A program made the translations under genes and the position numbers. From Piezodorus guildinii (Eukaryota; Arthropoda; Insecta; Hemiptera; Pentatomidae): a DNA stretch of 64,000 bases. Shown here piece by piece: positions 15,012 to 28,245 of the stretch. The notes below the pieces were generated by a model that was given only the letters and a program-made list of their open reading frames with translations, ran no database searches and was not told where the DNA came from. Position 1 is the stretch's first letter. Every line of letters begins with the position of its first letter. The stretch covers positions 1 through 64,000 of the forward strand of contig JAJSOM010000007.1 in the NCBI GenBank assembly GCA_023052935.1, given 5' to 3'.

Positions 15012-15454
15012 TTCTCACTCTCACTCTCTCACTTTCTCACTCTCACTCACACACTCACACTCACACACAATTAGTCTGCTCGAATTGGAAGATAAACTAT
15101 TTTATCTCTACACAAATACTAGAATCTTTAGTGGTTAGGGGATTAGCTCGCTTGGAAGACCCAAAAGGAAAAATGTTTATTTCACACGGGAATGGAGATC
15201 AAAGGGTCGCCGACACAGGGCGCCGCCTGTTTGTTGTGCATCTAACGTATAAAGTACTCCATTGTTCAACGTATATCTTTGTATTACCGCCTTATTCAAT
15301 CAGAGATACTCAACCCCGAGACCAACTTCTCAATTTCCATTGATATCTAATTAAAAGTAGCTAAGTAGCGGGAAAAGCTCTAAGGGTGTAGGTAGGATGC
15401 AGGCAGGGAAAAACCGTAAGGGGAGGGACGAGTTAGGAAGGTGAAAAACCCAAA

Positions 15455-15632
15455 GGGGAGAAGAGACGGCAGGCTGAATGTGGAAAAACCGCCTAGGGTA
15501 AGGTCGGGAAATTTTGTTACATTATATTATATATACTCTGTGAGGGGAGAAGAGACGGCAGGCTGAATGTGGAAAAACCGCCTAGGGTAAGGTCGGGAAA
15601 TTTTGTTACATTATATTATATATACTCTGTGA
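15455..15632. repeat. 89-bp tandem duplication in S2
   Basis: The segment beginning GGGGAGAAGAGACGGCAG at 15455 is repeated from 15544. Other spacers have one copy. Confidence 0.92.
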
Positions 15633-16140
15633 GGGAAAGCATGTCAGCCAGGTAAGCAGGATTATACGTTCGGAAGGCCTGCGAGTGTTTATTTAGATCA
15701 GTTTAGGATTGTTCATAAATACTTATCTCAATTGTAATATTATGTTAGACTGTATGTGTATGATACAGGCTCATGGTCTGAGATAGGGATGACGAGCAGA
15801 GGGTTTCATTTGATGGACGGATAAGACGTTACATGCTTTCAAGTGTACTCCCTCGCTTTATAATATCCTTTCCATCATATAGGAATAGAATAAGATAAGA
15901 GACAAAACTTAATAAAGTTGTTATTGTATGTTTCGTTAGAGATTATAACGTTTTGTATACTAATCACACATTCGTAATCCCGAATTAATTAGTGAAATTG
16001 TTTAAATACTCGATGATTACCGATTGGAAACCCTTTCGATATTCAATTATCGTTATGTTATAACTATATCATTTCTTTGTTCGTGGAAATTTTTGTTGTT
16101 TTGCATTGAACAGAAAGCGTCTCTTTTTTTTCGTTTTGGT

Positions 16141-16156
16141 GGCCCTGAAAAGGGCC
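16141..16156 (-). terminator. histone 3' stem-loop, H2B copy 2
   Basis: Hairpin identical to copy 1, 30 nt after the stop. Confidence 0.95.
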
Positions 16157-16186
16157 GTTGAAATTAGCCTGGGAACGATTGACTCG

Positions 16187-16558
16187 TTACTTAGAGCTAG
16201 TGTACTTGGTAACGGCCTTTGTGCCTTCGCTGACAGCGTGCTTAGCCAATTCGCCGGGAAGTAGGAGCCTCACCGCGGTCTGGATTTCCCTGCTCGTGAT
16301 GGTCGACCTCTTGTTGTAGTGGGACAGGCGCGAAGCTTCGGCAGCGATACGTTCGAAGATATCGTTGACGAAACTGTTCATGATGCTCATGGCCTTAGAG
16401 GAGACTCCAGTGTCGGGGTGAACCTGTTTCAGCACCTTGTAGATATAGATGGCGTAGCTCTCCTTCCTCCTCCGCTTCTTCTTCTTGTCGGATTTGGAGA
16501 TGTTCTTCTGGGCCTTGCCGGCCTTCTTCATGGCTTTACCGCTCGCTTTGGGTGGCAT
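16187..16558 (-). CDS. H2B: histone H2B, copy 2
   Basis: Encodes the same 123 aa as copy 1, with the same promoter (TATATAAG at 16611-16618) and stem-loop. No copy-specific difference is visible in the coding region. Confidence 0.98.
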   Translation of the reverse strand: MPPKASGKAMKKAGKAQKNISKSDKKKKRRRKESYAIYIYKVLKQVHPDTGVSSKAMSIMNSFVNDIFERIAAEASRLSHYNKRSTITSREIQTAVRLLLPGELAKHAVSEGTKAVTKYTSSK

Positions 16559-17285
16559 GTTGACCGATTGTCAGCTGAAACCGAAGTGTTAGATTTTCCA
16601 ATGATGCGGGCTTATATATGCGATTCGACGGGATCCGAGCGGACCAATCGTGGCGAAGAGGGTAGCGCAGTCTTGCGGCAGCATTCGAAACCTGGTCAAA
16701 GCGCGCGAATGCCCATACAGCAGGGGGGCGTGGTGACTCCACATTCAAATTTTCCGTTTCCCGATGAGTCTGTTGATCCATTTTATGTTTTATAATCATT
16801 GGGTGAGATAATTTGTTAATTATTTTTTTCTTTTATATATATTTTTTTTAAAAATATTTATTTCGCCATCCCGATATCTTATCTTTCTTTTAAATACTAA
16901 CAATTTGTTGTTTCCTTCTTTATCATAGTGAATGGTTGCGTTAGTGTGCGCGCGCTTCTGTACTTGTGCGCATTTTCGTTCCGAGGATAAGTGCGCGCGC
17001 GGGGGTTTTTCTTTTTCCGAGAAGGGATGTACCTTGACTTGTTGATCCGGATGGGATTACCTTCGGACCGCTTACTTCCTTTTGTATTTATATACACCCC
17101 TAATATTTATTTAGGCAAATCCTTAATAATCACAACGATGTAACAAACAAGCAAGGCTACCCATTGTTGTTATTAGACGAATCGGATAATGAATAAGATA
17201 AGATGCCTTTTTAAGGGGACATTGAATTGAGAGGAGTAGGATCAAGTGTATAGCCAAGTCAGAAAGCTACCAGAGATCATTTGGT
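16559..17285. promoter_or_regulatory. H2B promoter and H2B-H3 intergenic region, copy 2
   Basis: Same as copy 1: TATA 16611-16618, CCAAT 16644-16648, GTGCGCGC-rich stretch about 16945-17002. One T fewer than copy 1 in a T run near 17207-17212. Confidence 0.8.
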
Positions 17286-17301
17286 GGCCCTGAAAAGGGC
17301 C
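17286..17301 (-). terminator. histone 3' stem-loop, H3 copy 2
   Basis: Hairpin 30 nt after the H3 stop. Confidence 0.95.
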
Positions 17302-17331
17302 GTTGAAAGTACGGCAGGGTGCGGACAGCCC

Positions 17332-18462
<1,131 letters not shown>

Positions 18463-18478
18463 GGCCCTGAAAAGGGCC
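18463..18478 (-). terminator. histone 3' stem-loop, H4 copy 2
   Basis: Hairpin 46 nt after the H4 stop. Confidence 0.95.
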
Positions 18479-18524
18479 GTTGAAACTTTCCCCCGGTCAC
18501 AAGGTACACACGACGATGTCGAAC

Positions 18525-18845
<321 letters not shown>

Positions 18846-18865
18846 TCAGAGAACGATATTCGACT

Positions 18866-18874
18866 GCTCAGGTT

Positions 18875-18880
<6 letters not shown>
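18866..18880. repeat. target-site duplication, element B, 3' side
   Basis: GCTCAGGTTCCATTT, repeated at 23280-23294. The last T residues are ambiguous with the T run. Confidence 0.88.
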
Positions 18881-18952
<72 letters not shown>

Positions 18953-19183
18953 CCCTCCATTTTATTTGCTTACAAGCTACAAATATAAACATATTAAACA
19001 TAAATATCTACATACTAATTACAAGCTAATTCCTTTCCTTGCCCGTAGGCATTATAAGGTTTTATATTTTACATATTTACAATTTGCGCTGTATGCGCTT
19101 TAGGAAAAATTGGCCTAAGCCTTTATTAACATATTGAGAATAGGGAGGGGCTATTCTTTGGGTTTCAGAGAGAGGATATAGGT

Positions 19184-21856
19184 TCAGACTGCAGAGTCAG
19201 GACCCCTTCCCTCGGCGAACACGTCTACCAAGGGGAGATCACCTTGCCACCTTCCAGGCCTGGGCGGTGGTCCAATGTCTCTGAAGAGCGGGTTCCCGCA
19301 GGTCTTTAGCCCATCAAAGAACTTGATGTGCCTCCGACCTATGAATTCAGGAACCTGGGGTAGCTGGAGCTCCTCGTATATAACTTTATTCTTAGCTCTT
19401 TGGAGCGTCGTTCCTCTTACTATCCGCCGAAGGATGGAGTTCTGGAAACCCTGCAGTCTCTGGAGAGTGGACTTGTACAGATGGCGAAGCAGCGGCGCAC
19501 CATGGAGAAGGGTGGGTCTAATGATGGCCTTGTAAATTTGAAGCTTGAGCCTCAGTGAGAGCTGCGGCGATGTTAGCAGATGATAGAGCCTATGCGACTT
19601 CGATCTAGCAAGCTTGAGTCTCTGGCGGACGTGGCTGGAGAAGGTTAGGTGCCTGTCCAGTGTAACGCCCAGATATAAAACATTGTTGGAGAGAGGCTGT
19701 TTTTCTCCTTCTATGGCGAATTCTGTCGGCAGCTTCTTCTTTCCTTTTTGAAAGGAGAGAACGATGGCATCGGTTTTCGTTGGGTTCACCCTGATCCCAA
19801 TCTCTTTCAGCTTGCCGACGACGGTCTCTGTTGCTGCTTCAGCTACCTGGAGTGCTCGCTTGCCGCTCTCGCTGGTCGCATAGATTGCTATATCGTCCGC
19901 ATAAGCTGCTATCATTGCTCCTGGATGCTTGACTGAGACCACCGACGCCGTGAAAACGACGAACAGTATTGGCCCCAGTACAGACCCCTGAGGTACTCCG
20001 CAGATGGTATTGCAAGGATCGGACAGTTCCCCACCGACCCGTACGACGAAAGATCTTCCGCTAAGATAGCTTCTGATCAGTCGGCATAGGGGGGCAGGAA
20101 ATCTGTACTCCTCCAAGCGGCGAAGCAGTAGAGCGTGTGATACGCAGTCAAAGGCCTGTGTGCAGTCCAGGGAGATCAGCGCCGTAGCCTCGTTCTTCTT
20201 CATCTTCTCGATGGTGTGAGCCTGCAGCTTCGCCAGGTGGTGTTCACAAGATATCCCGGTCTGGAAGCCAGTCTGCTCCGGGGGGATGATGTTCTCCCTC
20301 CTGCAGTGTTTCATCAGGTGGTAGTGGACCAGCTTCTCGAAAATCTTGCTCATGTGCGTGAGGAGGCTGATCGGTCGGTAGTGCTCTGTTGCGTTCCCAG
20401 ACTTCCCCGGCTTGAGTAGCGGGACTATGATCGCACGTTTCCAGGCGTTAGGAAAATATGATATCCTTATACAAGAGTTGAAGATGTTCAGTAAGAAGGC
20501 TTTGCCTTTCTTAGGGAGCATCTTCAATAGTATATAAGGGATATCATCCTGCCCAGAGGATTTGTTGCCCTTGGTGCGTCGTAGTACCGACTCGAGCTGG
20601 CTGAAGCTGGAGTAGATGGGCTTCTCATTAGGGGACGGTGGTCTCCCTTCTGGAAGCACCGGAGCATCTGCCTCACGAGCACCTTCCCTCGCCTCATAGC
20701 CTTTCGCCAAGAGTTCAGCCTGTTCCCTAGGTGTCAGCAGGTTGTCCCCGGATGTTAGGTGGACTGTCCGCCTCTTGGAGACGTAGGTCCGGACTAACCT
20801 CCAAAACTGACGGTGGTCGTCATGGGTTCTCCTGAGCTGTTCATGCCAGAGGGAGGTCTTCCAGTCGCTCATGAGACTGACTATCTGCCGGGTCATCGCA
20901 TTGATGGCCGGTTTCAAGCCATAGTCCCTTGTGCGGTGGAAAATGTTCCTCAGATTGTTCCTCTGGGCAATCAGAGCTAGGATGTGTTTTGGTGGCTTCC
21001 TGATGGAGTTAGGTTTAGGGCTGAACCTAGGTATGTGCTGATTGGCTGACTCCTGGATGGTAGTGGTGATGACCTCCACTGCCTCGTCCACCTCGTCTTC
21101 GGACCTTAGCGTTCTGATGAACGGGAGAGCATCTACAACACTGGTCCTGTATCCTTTCCAGTCGGCCTTCTGGAAGAGATATTTGTTCGCCGGTGGTTTG
21201 GCGGGTGTGCCCTCGAATGTGTAGAGCACAGGCCGGTGATCTGACGGTCCGAAAGGGAGTGCTAGGCACCCCGTGACGGTGTGCAGATCTCTGGTCAGGA
21301 GCAGGTCCAGTGTTGAGGTGCAGCCAGGTCGGCCCGCATGCCGGAAGGTGTGCACGCCGGGGTGAAAGACGGCCAGTCTGGTCTTAGTGATGTAGGTGCC
21401 AATCACGTTGTTACTACTACACAGCCAGGCAGTGTGTCGTGCGTTGAAGTCACCAAGGACGACAAACCGACTTCTGCTCTGGGCATGTTGCAGCAGTAGC
21501 CTCATCGATGTTAGGATACCCTTGGGCCTCTTATAGACACAGGAGAAAGTGTATCGATGTTTCAGGTGAACATCCACTGTGACTATATGAGTGCCCTCGG
21601 TGGAGGCTACGGGATTGGGCACCACCCTAGAAGGGACATCTCTTCGAACCAGGATAGCAACGCCTTCCTGAGCCCCGGGGGCGCACTCCTCCCGGTAGAC
21701 GGTGTACCCCGGGAAGTAGGTACGAGTCGAGGCGGAGAGCTGCGTGTCGGTCAGCGCCACCACCGATGGCTGGTGTTGCTGCAGGAGGATCTCGACTTCG
21801 GCCTTCTTAGACATCAGGCCTCGGACGTTCCAGTTGATGACCCGGGCTTCAGTCAT
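19184..21856 (-). CDS. element B ORF2, APE endonuclease-reverse transcriptase
   Basis: 890 aa, uninterrupted. The N-terminal endonuclease (about 1-230) has VINWNVRGL, VALTDTQL at 33-40, GDFNARHTAW and the SDHRPV catalytic His motif. In place of the Glu usual in this family's QET/SET motif there is Asp37. Reverse transcriptase follows (about 440-730) with RPISLLTHMSKIFEKL, SLDCTQAFDCVSH, GVPQGSVLGPILF and the catalytic YADD at 652-655. The C-terminal part (YLGVTLDRHLTF, LLHGAPLLRHLY) is typical of Jockey-type ORF2, and I see no RNase H. It would nick the target, then copy element RNA from the nick. The ATG overlaps the ORF1 stop by 8 nt (ATGACTGA). Confidence 0.95.
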   Translation of the reverse strand: MTEARVINWNVRGLMSKKAEVEILLQQHQPSVVALTDTQLSASTRTYFPGYTVYREECAPGAQEGVAILVRRDVPSRVVPNPVASTEGTHIVTVDVHLKHRYTFSCVYKRPKGILTSMRLLLQHAQSRSRFVVLGDFNARHTAWLCSSNNVIGTYITKTRLAVFHPGVHTFRHAGRPGCTSTLDLLLTRDLHTVTGCLALPFGPSDHRPVLYTFEGTPAKPPANKYLFQKADWKGYRTSVVDALPFIRTLRSEDEVDEAVEVITTTIQESANQHIPRFSPKPNSIRKPPKHILALIAQRNNLRNIFHRTRDYGLKPAINAMTRQIVSLMSDWKTSLWHEQLRRTHDDHRQFWRLVRTYVSKRRTVHLTSGDNLLTPREQAELLAKGYEAREGAREADAPVLPEGRPPSPNEKPIYSSFSQLESVLRRTKGNKSSGQDDIPYILLKMLPKKGKAFLLNIFNSCIRISYFPNAWKRAIIVPLLKPGKSGNATEHYRPISLLTHMSKIFEKLVHYHLMKHCRRENIIPPEQTGFQTGISCEHHLAKLQAHTIEKMKKNEATALISLDCTQAFDCVSHALLLRRLEEYRFPAPLCRLIRSYLSGRSFVVRVGGELSDPCNTICGVPQGSVLGPILFVVFTASVVSVKHPGAMIAAYADDIAIYATSESGKRALQVAEAATETVVGKLKEIGIRVNPTKTDAIVLSFQKGKKKLPTEFAIEGEKQPLSNNVLYLGVTLDRHLTFSSHVRQRLKLARSKSHRLYHLLTSPQLSLRLKLQIYKAIIRPTLLHGAPLLRHLYKSTLQRLQGFQNSILRRIVRGTTLQRAKNKVIYEELQLPQVPEFIGRRHIKFFDGLKTCGNPLFRDIGPPPRPGRWQGDLPLVDVFAEGRGPDSAV

Positions 21857-23090
21857 CGCGGCGGCAGGAGCACTTCTTTCTTCTTTCTTCCCGCAGCTCC
21901 CGGATCAGGTCGGTGATGATCTTCATCAGCTCATTGATGGTTTCCGTCTGGAGTCCTGGAGTCGTCTGAGCTGGAGCAGGCTGTGCTGGGGGTCCTTGTG
22001 CAGAGCGGTGGGGGGTCTGCTGGTGGGGAGCCGGCTGGTGGTGGGGGGTGGCCGCCTCTGATTGGCCCGCTGTCCCGCCGATGAGATGAGAGTAGGGGAG
22101 GTCCTTTCTGACCGGCCTACTGTTCCTCCTGGTATTGGCGGCTGGTGTCCTCGTGGCTGGAGCTGCTGGAACTTCTTCAGGCTGGCCTCTCCTTTTCTTC
22201 ACCAACTCCTGTCGGCGAGGGCAGTCCCGTGAAGATGCGGGATGGTTTCCACCACAGTTCAGGCACTTTTGTGGGACGTTCTTGGGACACTTTGCTTCCG
22301 GGTGATCCCCACTACACCATGAGCATCGGGTCAGGCGGTCACAGTATTTGGTCACGTGACCAAATTGGAGGCACCTCTTACACTGGGCCGGGCACCCGTC
22401 CTCCTTAAATTTGACAACACGGAAACGGACATAATTGATATGTCTTAGCGCCCGGATGTTGTCAATTTTGACGTCATGATTGGTAGTGAGAAGTACTCCC
22501 TCAATAGGGATTACCTCGTTACCAACCCGCTTGGTCAGGGTCTGAACAAATCTGTACCCGGGGAGGCGCTCATCAAGGTCTTGTTTGATGCCATCCAAGT
22601 CGCAATCGACATCAAACCCGTACAGGACGTACTTGTTTGAGCGTTTGGTGCCCCTAGGGGCATAAGTATGAAATTGGACCTTCCCGTCCTCTTTCAGCAG
22701 GGCCCGAGCACGGGCATGATCAGCATCATTCTTGAGATACAGGCGTATCTCTCGTAATGATGTGCTCGTCGTGAAGTCGGTGATATTCACCGACTTTAGG
22801 TGGGCATGGAGGTCCCGTTGTGATACAGGGGGGCTGATCACAATTGGTGGCGGGAGCCGTGCCTTAGGGGTGGCGCTGGTGGTGGGGGGCGCAATAGGGG
22901 CGAACCTATTGGCAACAGGGGTGGCAGGCAGGCGTCTGACCTGTGTCCTCATGGAAAATACATGCCGCTTGGACACAGGTATAAAGCCCTCCTCGTCAGC
23001 CTCTGTCCTCCTCTTCGCTCCTCGCGTGGTCTCCTCTACCGTTTCCATCAGGCTTGCGCCGGATGGTCCAGGCTGAGAAGGGTCGGCCAT
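21849..23090 (-). CDS. element B ORF1, gag-like nucleic-acid-binding protein
   Basis: 413 aa, intact. An acidic N-terminus with EEGFIPVSKR (about 34-41) and a Pro-rich PPIVISPPVSQRDL segment (about 81-94) is followed by a central RRM-like or PRE-C2HC-type region (about 95-230; inferred from order and context). Three zinc knuckles follow: C237-C250 (CX2CX4HX4C), C256-C268 (CX2CX3HX4C) and C276-C290 (CX2CX3HX6C). The Pro/Gln/His-rich C-terminus ends in a basic helix, CSCRRDD. The same spacing of knuckles in element A ORF1 shows common descent. Its role in relatives is RNP assembly and targeting. Translation of ORF2 probably depends on the overlapping stop-start. Confidence 0.93.
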   Translation of the reverse strand: MADPSQPGPSGASLMETVEETTRGAKRRTEADEEGFIPVSKRHVFSMRTQVRRLPATPVANRFAPIAPPTTSATPKARLPPPIVISPPVSQRDLHAHLKSVNITDFTTSTSLREIRLYLKNDADHARARALLKEDGKVQFHTYAPRGTKRSNKYVLYGFDVDCDLDGIKQDLDERLPGYRFVQTLTKRVGNEVIPIEGVLLTTNHDVKIDNIRALRHINYVRFRVVKFKEDGCPAQCKRCLQFGHVTKYCDRLTRCSWCSGDHPEAKCPKNVPQKCLNCGGNHPASSRDCPRRQELVKKRRGQPEEVPAAPATRTPAANTRRNSRPVRKDLPYSHLIGGTAGQSEAATPHHQPAPHQQTPHRSAQGPPAQPAPAQTTPGLQTETINELMKIITDLIRELREERRKKCSCRRDD

Positions 23091-23279
23091 GCTTGCCAGG
23101 GCAATGCTACCCGATTGGCTGTTTCAGTGTGATCCACGGGATAAGTGTGGACTGAAACAGCTTAAGGTGCGACCTAAGCAAGGATGACTAGCACTGGCAG
23201 GAATAGCAGTCTTCGATCTTCAGGAGTCTTCAGGAGATCCTTCCTCTTCGGCTGCTGGCTTCTGAATGCTCGCTCGCGA

Positions 23280-23294
23280 GCTCAGGTTCCATTT
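23280..23294. repeat. target-site duplication, element B, 5' side
   Basis: GCTCAGGTTCCATTT, matching 18866-18880. Confidence 0.88.
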
Positions 23295-23956
23295 CCAACT
23301 CCGTGTTTTTATAGGTAGGTCTTTCTATCCGATTGGTCCACACACGGGCGTTTGGTATGCGCTCTGGTGGACCGTCTGCGCGTCACTTCCCCTTTACTCC
23401 ATGGTGGGGGACGGATGGGGGGGGGGGGGGGGGGGGGAGGAGGGTAGAACGAATGTGTTTTATCTTTACTTGCACACACTGGATAGGTCCTAAGTTCGTT
23501 TTACTTTATCTATCTATGAACTACTAGTTTCTTTTTATTCCTTTCAGAGTTATGTCTTCAGTATTCATAGTAAGCCGCCGTTTTTGTAAAAGTTTTTTTT
23601 TCCTTTTTTTTTTTTTTTTTTTTCCTCTTCAATTGTCTATTTATTCTCTTTATTGATCCTGAAACCCATCAGTCTTAAACTCAATCAATGATGAATTTTT
23701 ACCATTTATTAACCGAGTTCATCTATCGTTAAATCGTCAATGCTTACAAACAACGTTTTCTTTTTACTTTCCCATTCTAATCATTATTTAGTCCAAACAC
23801 ACGCCTTTGACGTGCAAACCTTGATTTTCCATTCCTCACAACCTCTTATGCTTTAAATATCCTATCTTTAAATTTTGACGGATGAAATTACGTTATATAT
23901 TTAAATGATGCTCTTTATCCCATTTGACATTTTAGAAAGTTTCATACCCAATTTGT
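23295..23956. promoter_or_regulatory. displaced H4 promoter and H4-H2A intergenic region, copy 2
   Basis: TATAAAAA at 23306-23313 and CCAAT at 23332-23336 on the minus strand, now directed into element B. A 21-base G run lies at 23417-23437 and a T tract near 23594-23622. No gene. Confidence 0.85.
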
Positions 23957-23972
23957 GGCCCTGAAAAGGGCC
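23957..23972 (-). terminator. histone 3' stem-loop, H2A copy 2
   Basis: Hairpin 40 nt after the H2A stop. Confidence 0.95.
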
Positions 23973-24012
23973 GTTGAAAAGAGAAGATCGAGAGGCTTTC
24001 CGGCCATCAGGC

Positions 24013-25378
<1,366 letters not shown>

Positions 25379-25394
25379 GGCTCTGAAAAGAGCC
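25379..25394 (-). terminator. histone 3' stem-loop, H1 copy 2
   Basis: GGCTCT-TTTC-AGAGCC, 47 nt after the stop. Confidence 0.95.
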
Positions 25395-25441
25395 GTTTAA
25401 AATCACCACTCCTTGAGGAGGCAGCGGTTGGGGAAAACGAC

Positions 25442-26062
25442 CTACTTCTTCTTCGGTGAAGCCTTCTTGGCCGCTGGCTTCTTGGCGGGTGCCTTCTTTG
25501 CCGGAGCCTTCTTCGCCTTGGGTGTCGAAGCGGGTTTCGCTTTGGCTACCTTGGGCTTGGGGGTCTTGGCGGCGGTTGGAGGCTTCTTGGTCTTCTTAGC
25601 CTTAGGCGCTGCGGCGGCCTTCTTCGCTGCCGCAGGTTTTGCCTTAGTTGCCTTGGACTTGCTAGCGACGGACGGTTTGGCGGGAGCCTTCTTTGTAGCG
25701 GCTACCTTCTTGCTCTCACCTCCTGCACCGGCGAGTTTGAAAGAGCCAGATGCGCCCTTGCCTTTGGTCTGGACAAGCGAGCCGGAAGCAACGGCGGAGA
25801 CGAGGTACTTCTTGATGAAGTGAGACTTCTTCTCCGCATCGATCTTGTACGTCGAGCTGATGTATTTCTTGATCGCCTGGGTAGATGATCCACCCCTCTC
25901 CTTGAGAGACTTGATCGCAGCTGTTACCATTTGAGATACAGGTGGATGAGAAGGCGCGGTCTTGGGCTTCTTGGCACCACTTGCCGCGGCGGCCTTACCC
26001 TTCTTCGCTTTGGGCGTCGCCGGTGTAGTTGGCGCAGCGGCTTCAGTTGTAGTTTCAGTCAT
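25442..26062 (-). CDS. H1: histone H1 (linker histone), copy 2
   Basis: 206 aa, full length. The N-terminal tail is rich in Thr/Ala/Pro (1-37), the winged-helix globular domain is about 38-110, and the C-terminal tail of about 95 residues is rich in Lys, Ala and Pro with [20 protein letters not shown] repeats, ending KKASPKKK. The ATG at 26062 is preferred to an in-frame ATG 135 nt upstream because the family begins with the short acidic/Ala-rich tail, and the retroelement insertion in copy 6 marks the promoter about 32 nt upstream of this ATG. No TATA box is visible, as in fly H1, which uses TRF2 instead of TBP. Confidence 0.97.
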   Translation of the reverse strand: MTETTTEAAAPTTPATPKAKKGKAAAASGAKKPKTAPSHPPVSQMVTAAIKSLKERGGSSTQAIKKYISSTYKIDAEKKSHFIKKYLVSAVASGSLVQTKGKGASGSFKLAGAGGESKKVAATKKAPAKPSVASKSKATKAKPAAAKKAAAAPKAKKTKKPPTAAKTPKPKVAKAKPASTPKAKKAPAKKAPAKKPAAKKASPKKK

Positions 26063-26254
26063 TTTCACTAGGTTCGCTAGTGTACCTTGGTAATTTCTTG
26101 TACCTCGTGTAATTTGGTAAAGCGGGACGGACCGTAACGGAGACGCCATACTTCTTATTCCCAGAATTATTTCTCCCTTGGATTGTTTTGTGTTCAATTT
26201 GTATCTGTAAACTCACCTCTGCGGTTCAGTAGACCCGTTTTACGTCGTACGATT
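26063..26254. promoter_or_regulatory. H1 promoter, truncated spacer
   Basis: H1 upstream sequence is normal for 192 bp, then stops abruptly after CGTCGTACGATT, where other units continue TTCGGCGCC. The rest of the spacer, H2B, H3 and H4 are missing here. Confidence 0.88.
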
Positions 26255-26763
26255 ACGAATGTGTTTTATCTTTACTTGCACACACTGGATAGGTCCTAAG
26301 TTCGTTTTACTTTATCTATCTATGAACTACTAGTTTCTTTTTATTCCTTTCAGAGTTATGTCTTCAGTATTCATAGTAAGCCGCCGTTTTTGTAAAAGTT
26401 TTTTTTTCCTTTTTTTTTTTTTTTTTTTTTCCTCTTCAATTGTCTATTTATTCTCTTTATTGATCCTGAAACCCATCAGTCTTAAACTCAATCAATGATG
26501 AATTTTTACCATTTATTAACCGAGTTCATCTATCGTTAAATCGTCAATGCTTACAAACAACGTTTTCTTTTTACTTTCCCATTCTAATCATTATTTAGTC
26601 CAAACACACGCCTTTGACGTGCAAACCTTGATTTTCCATTCCTCACAACCTCTTATGCTTTAAATATCCTATCTTTAAATTTTGACGGATGAAATTACGT
26701 TATATATTTAAATGATGCTCTTTATCCCATTTGACATTTTAGAAAGTTTCATACCCAATTTGT
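26255..26763. other. partial H4-H2A intergenic region after a deletion junction
   Basis: The sequence resumes with ACGAATGTG, matching the H4-H2A region just past its G run (10340 in copy 1). It keeps the T tract (about 26399-26430) and the AT-rich DNA up to the H2A stem-loop. Confidence 0.88.
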
Positions 26764-26779
26764 GGCCCTGAAAAGGGCC
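26764..26779 (-). terminator. histone 3' stem-loop, H2A copy 3
   Basis: Hairpin 40 nt after the stop. Confidence 0.95.
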
Positions 26780-26819
26780 GTTGAAAAGAGAAGATCGAGA
26801 GGCTTTCCGGCCATCAGGC

Positions 26820-28182
<1,363 letters not shown>

Positions 28183-28198
28183 GGCTCTGAAAAGAGCC
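28183..28198 (-). terminator. histone 3' stem-loop, H1 copy 3
   Basis: H1-type hairpin, 47 nt after the stop. Confidence 0.95.
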
Positions 28199-28245
28199 GT
28201 TTAAAATCACCACTCCTTGAGGAGGCAGCGGTTGGGGAAAACGAC

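Larger units (their letters stand above)
12950..16140. other. H1-H2B spacer S2 including the H1 promoter
   Basis: Just upstream of H1 no TATA box is seen; an AACACAAA motif (minus strand, about 13074-13081) resembles the H1-specific box. After a pyrimidine-rich stretch (about 13140-13200) the spacer repeats S1: AT-rich DNA, CT array 14107-14249, a shortened D1 block ending near 14894, the 42-bp H3-H4-like piece, CT array 14930-15008, and D2 with an extra 89-bp tandem duplication. No gene is seen. Confidence 0.85.
18881..23279 (-). mobile_element. non-LTR retrotransposon B (Jockey-like), full length, in the H4 core promoter
   Basis: About 4.4 kb with both ORFs open: 5' UTR about 190 bp, ORF1 413 aa, ORF2 890 aa, 3' UTR about 230 bp with AATAAA (plus-strand TTTATT 18961-18966) about 8-10 nt before a tail of about 75 A. 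A duplication of about 15 bp flanks it. It is richer in GC than element A, and its proteins are clearly different in sequence but share the same domain order, so it is a separate family of the same clade. It sits within a few bp of the position used by A1 in another H4 gene, in the same orientation. Confidence 0.95.
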
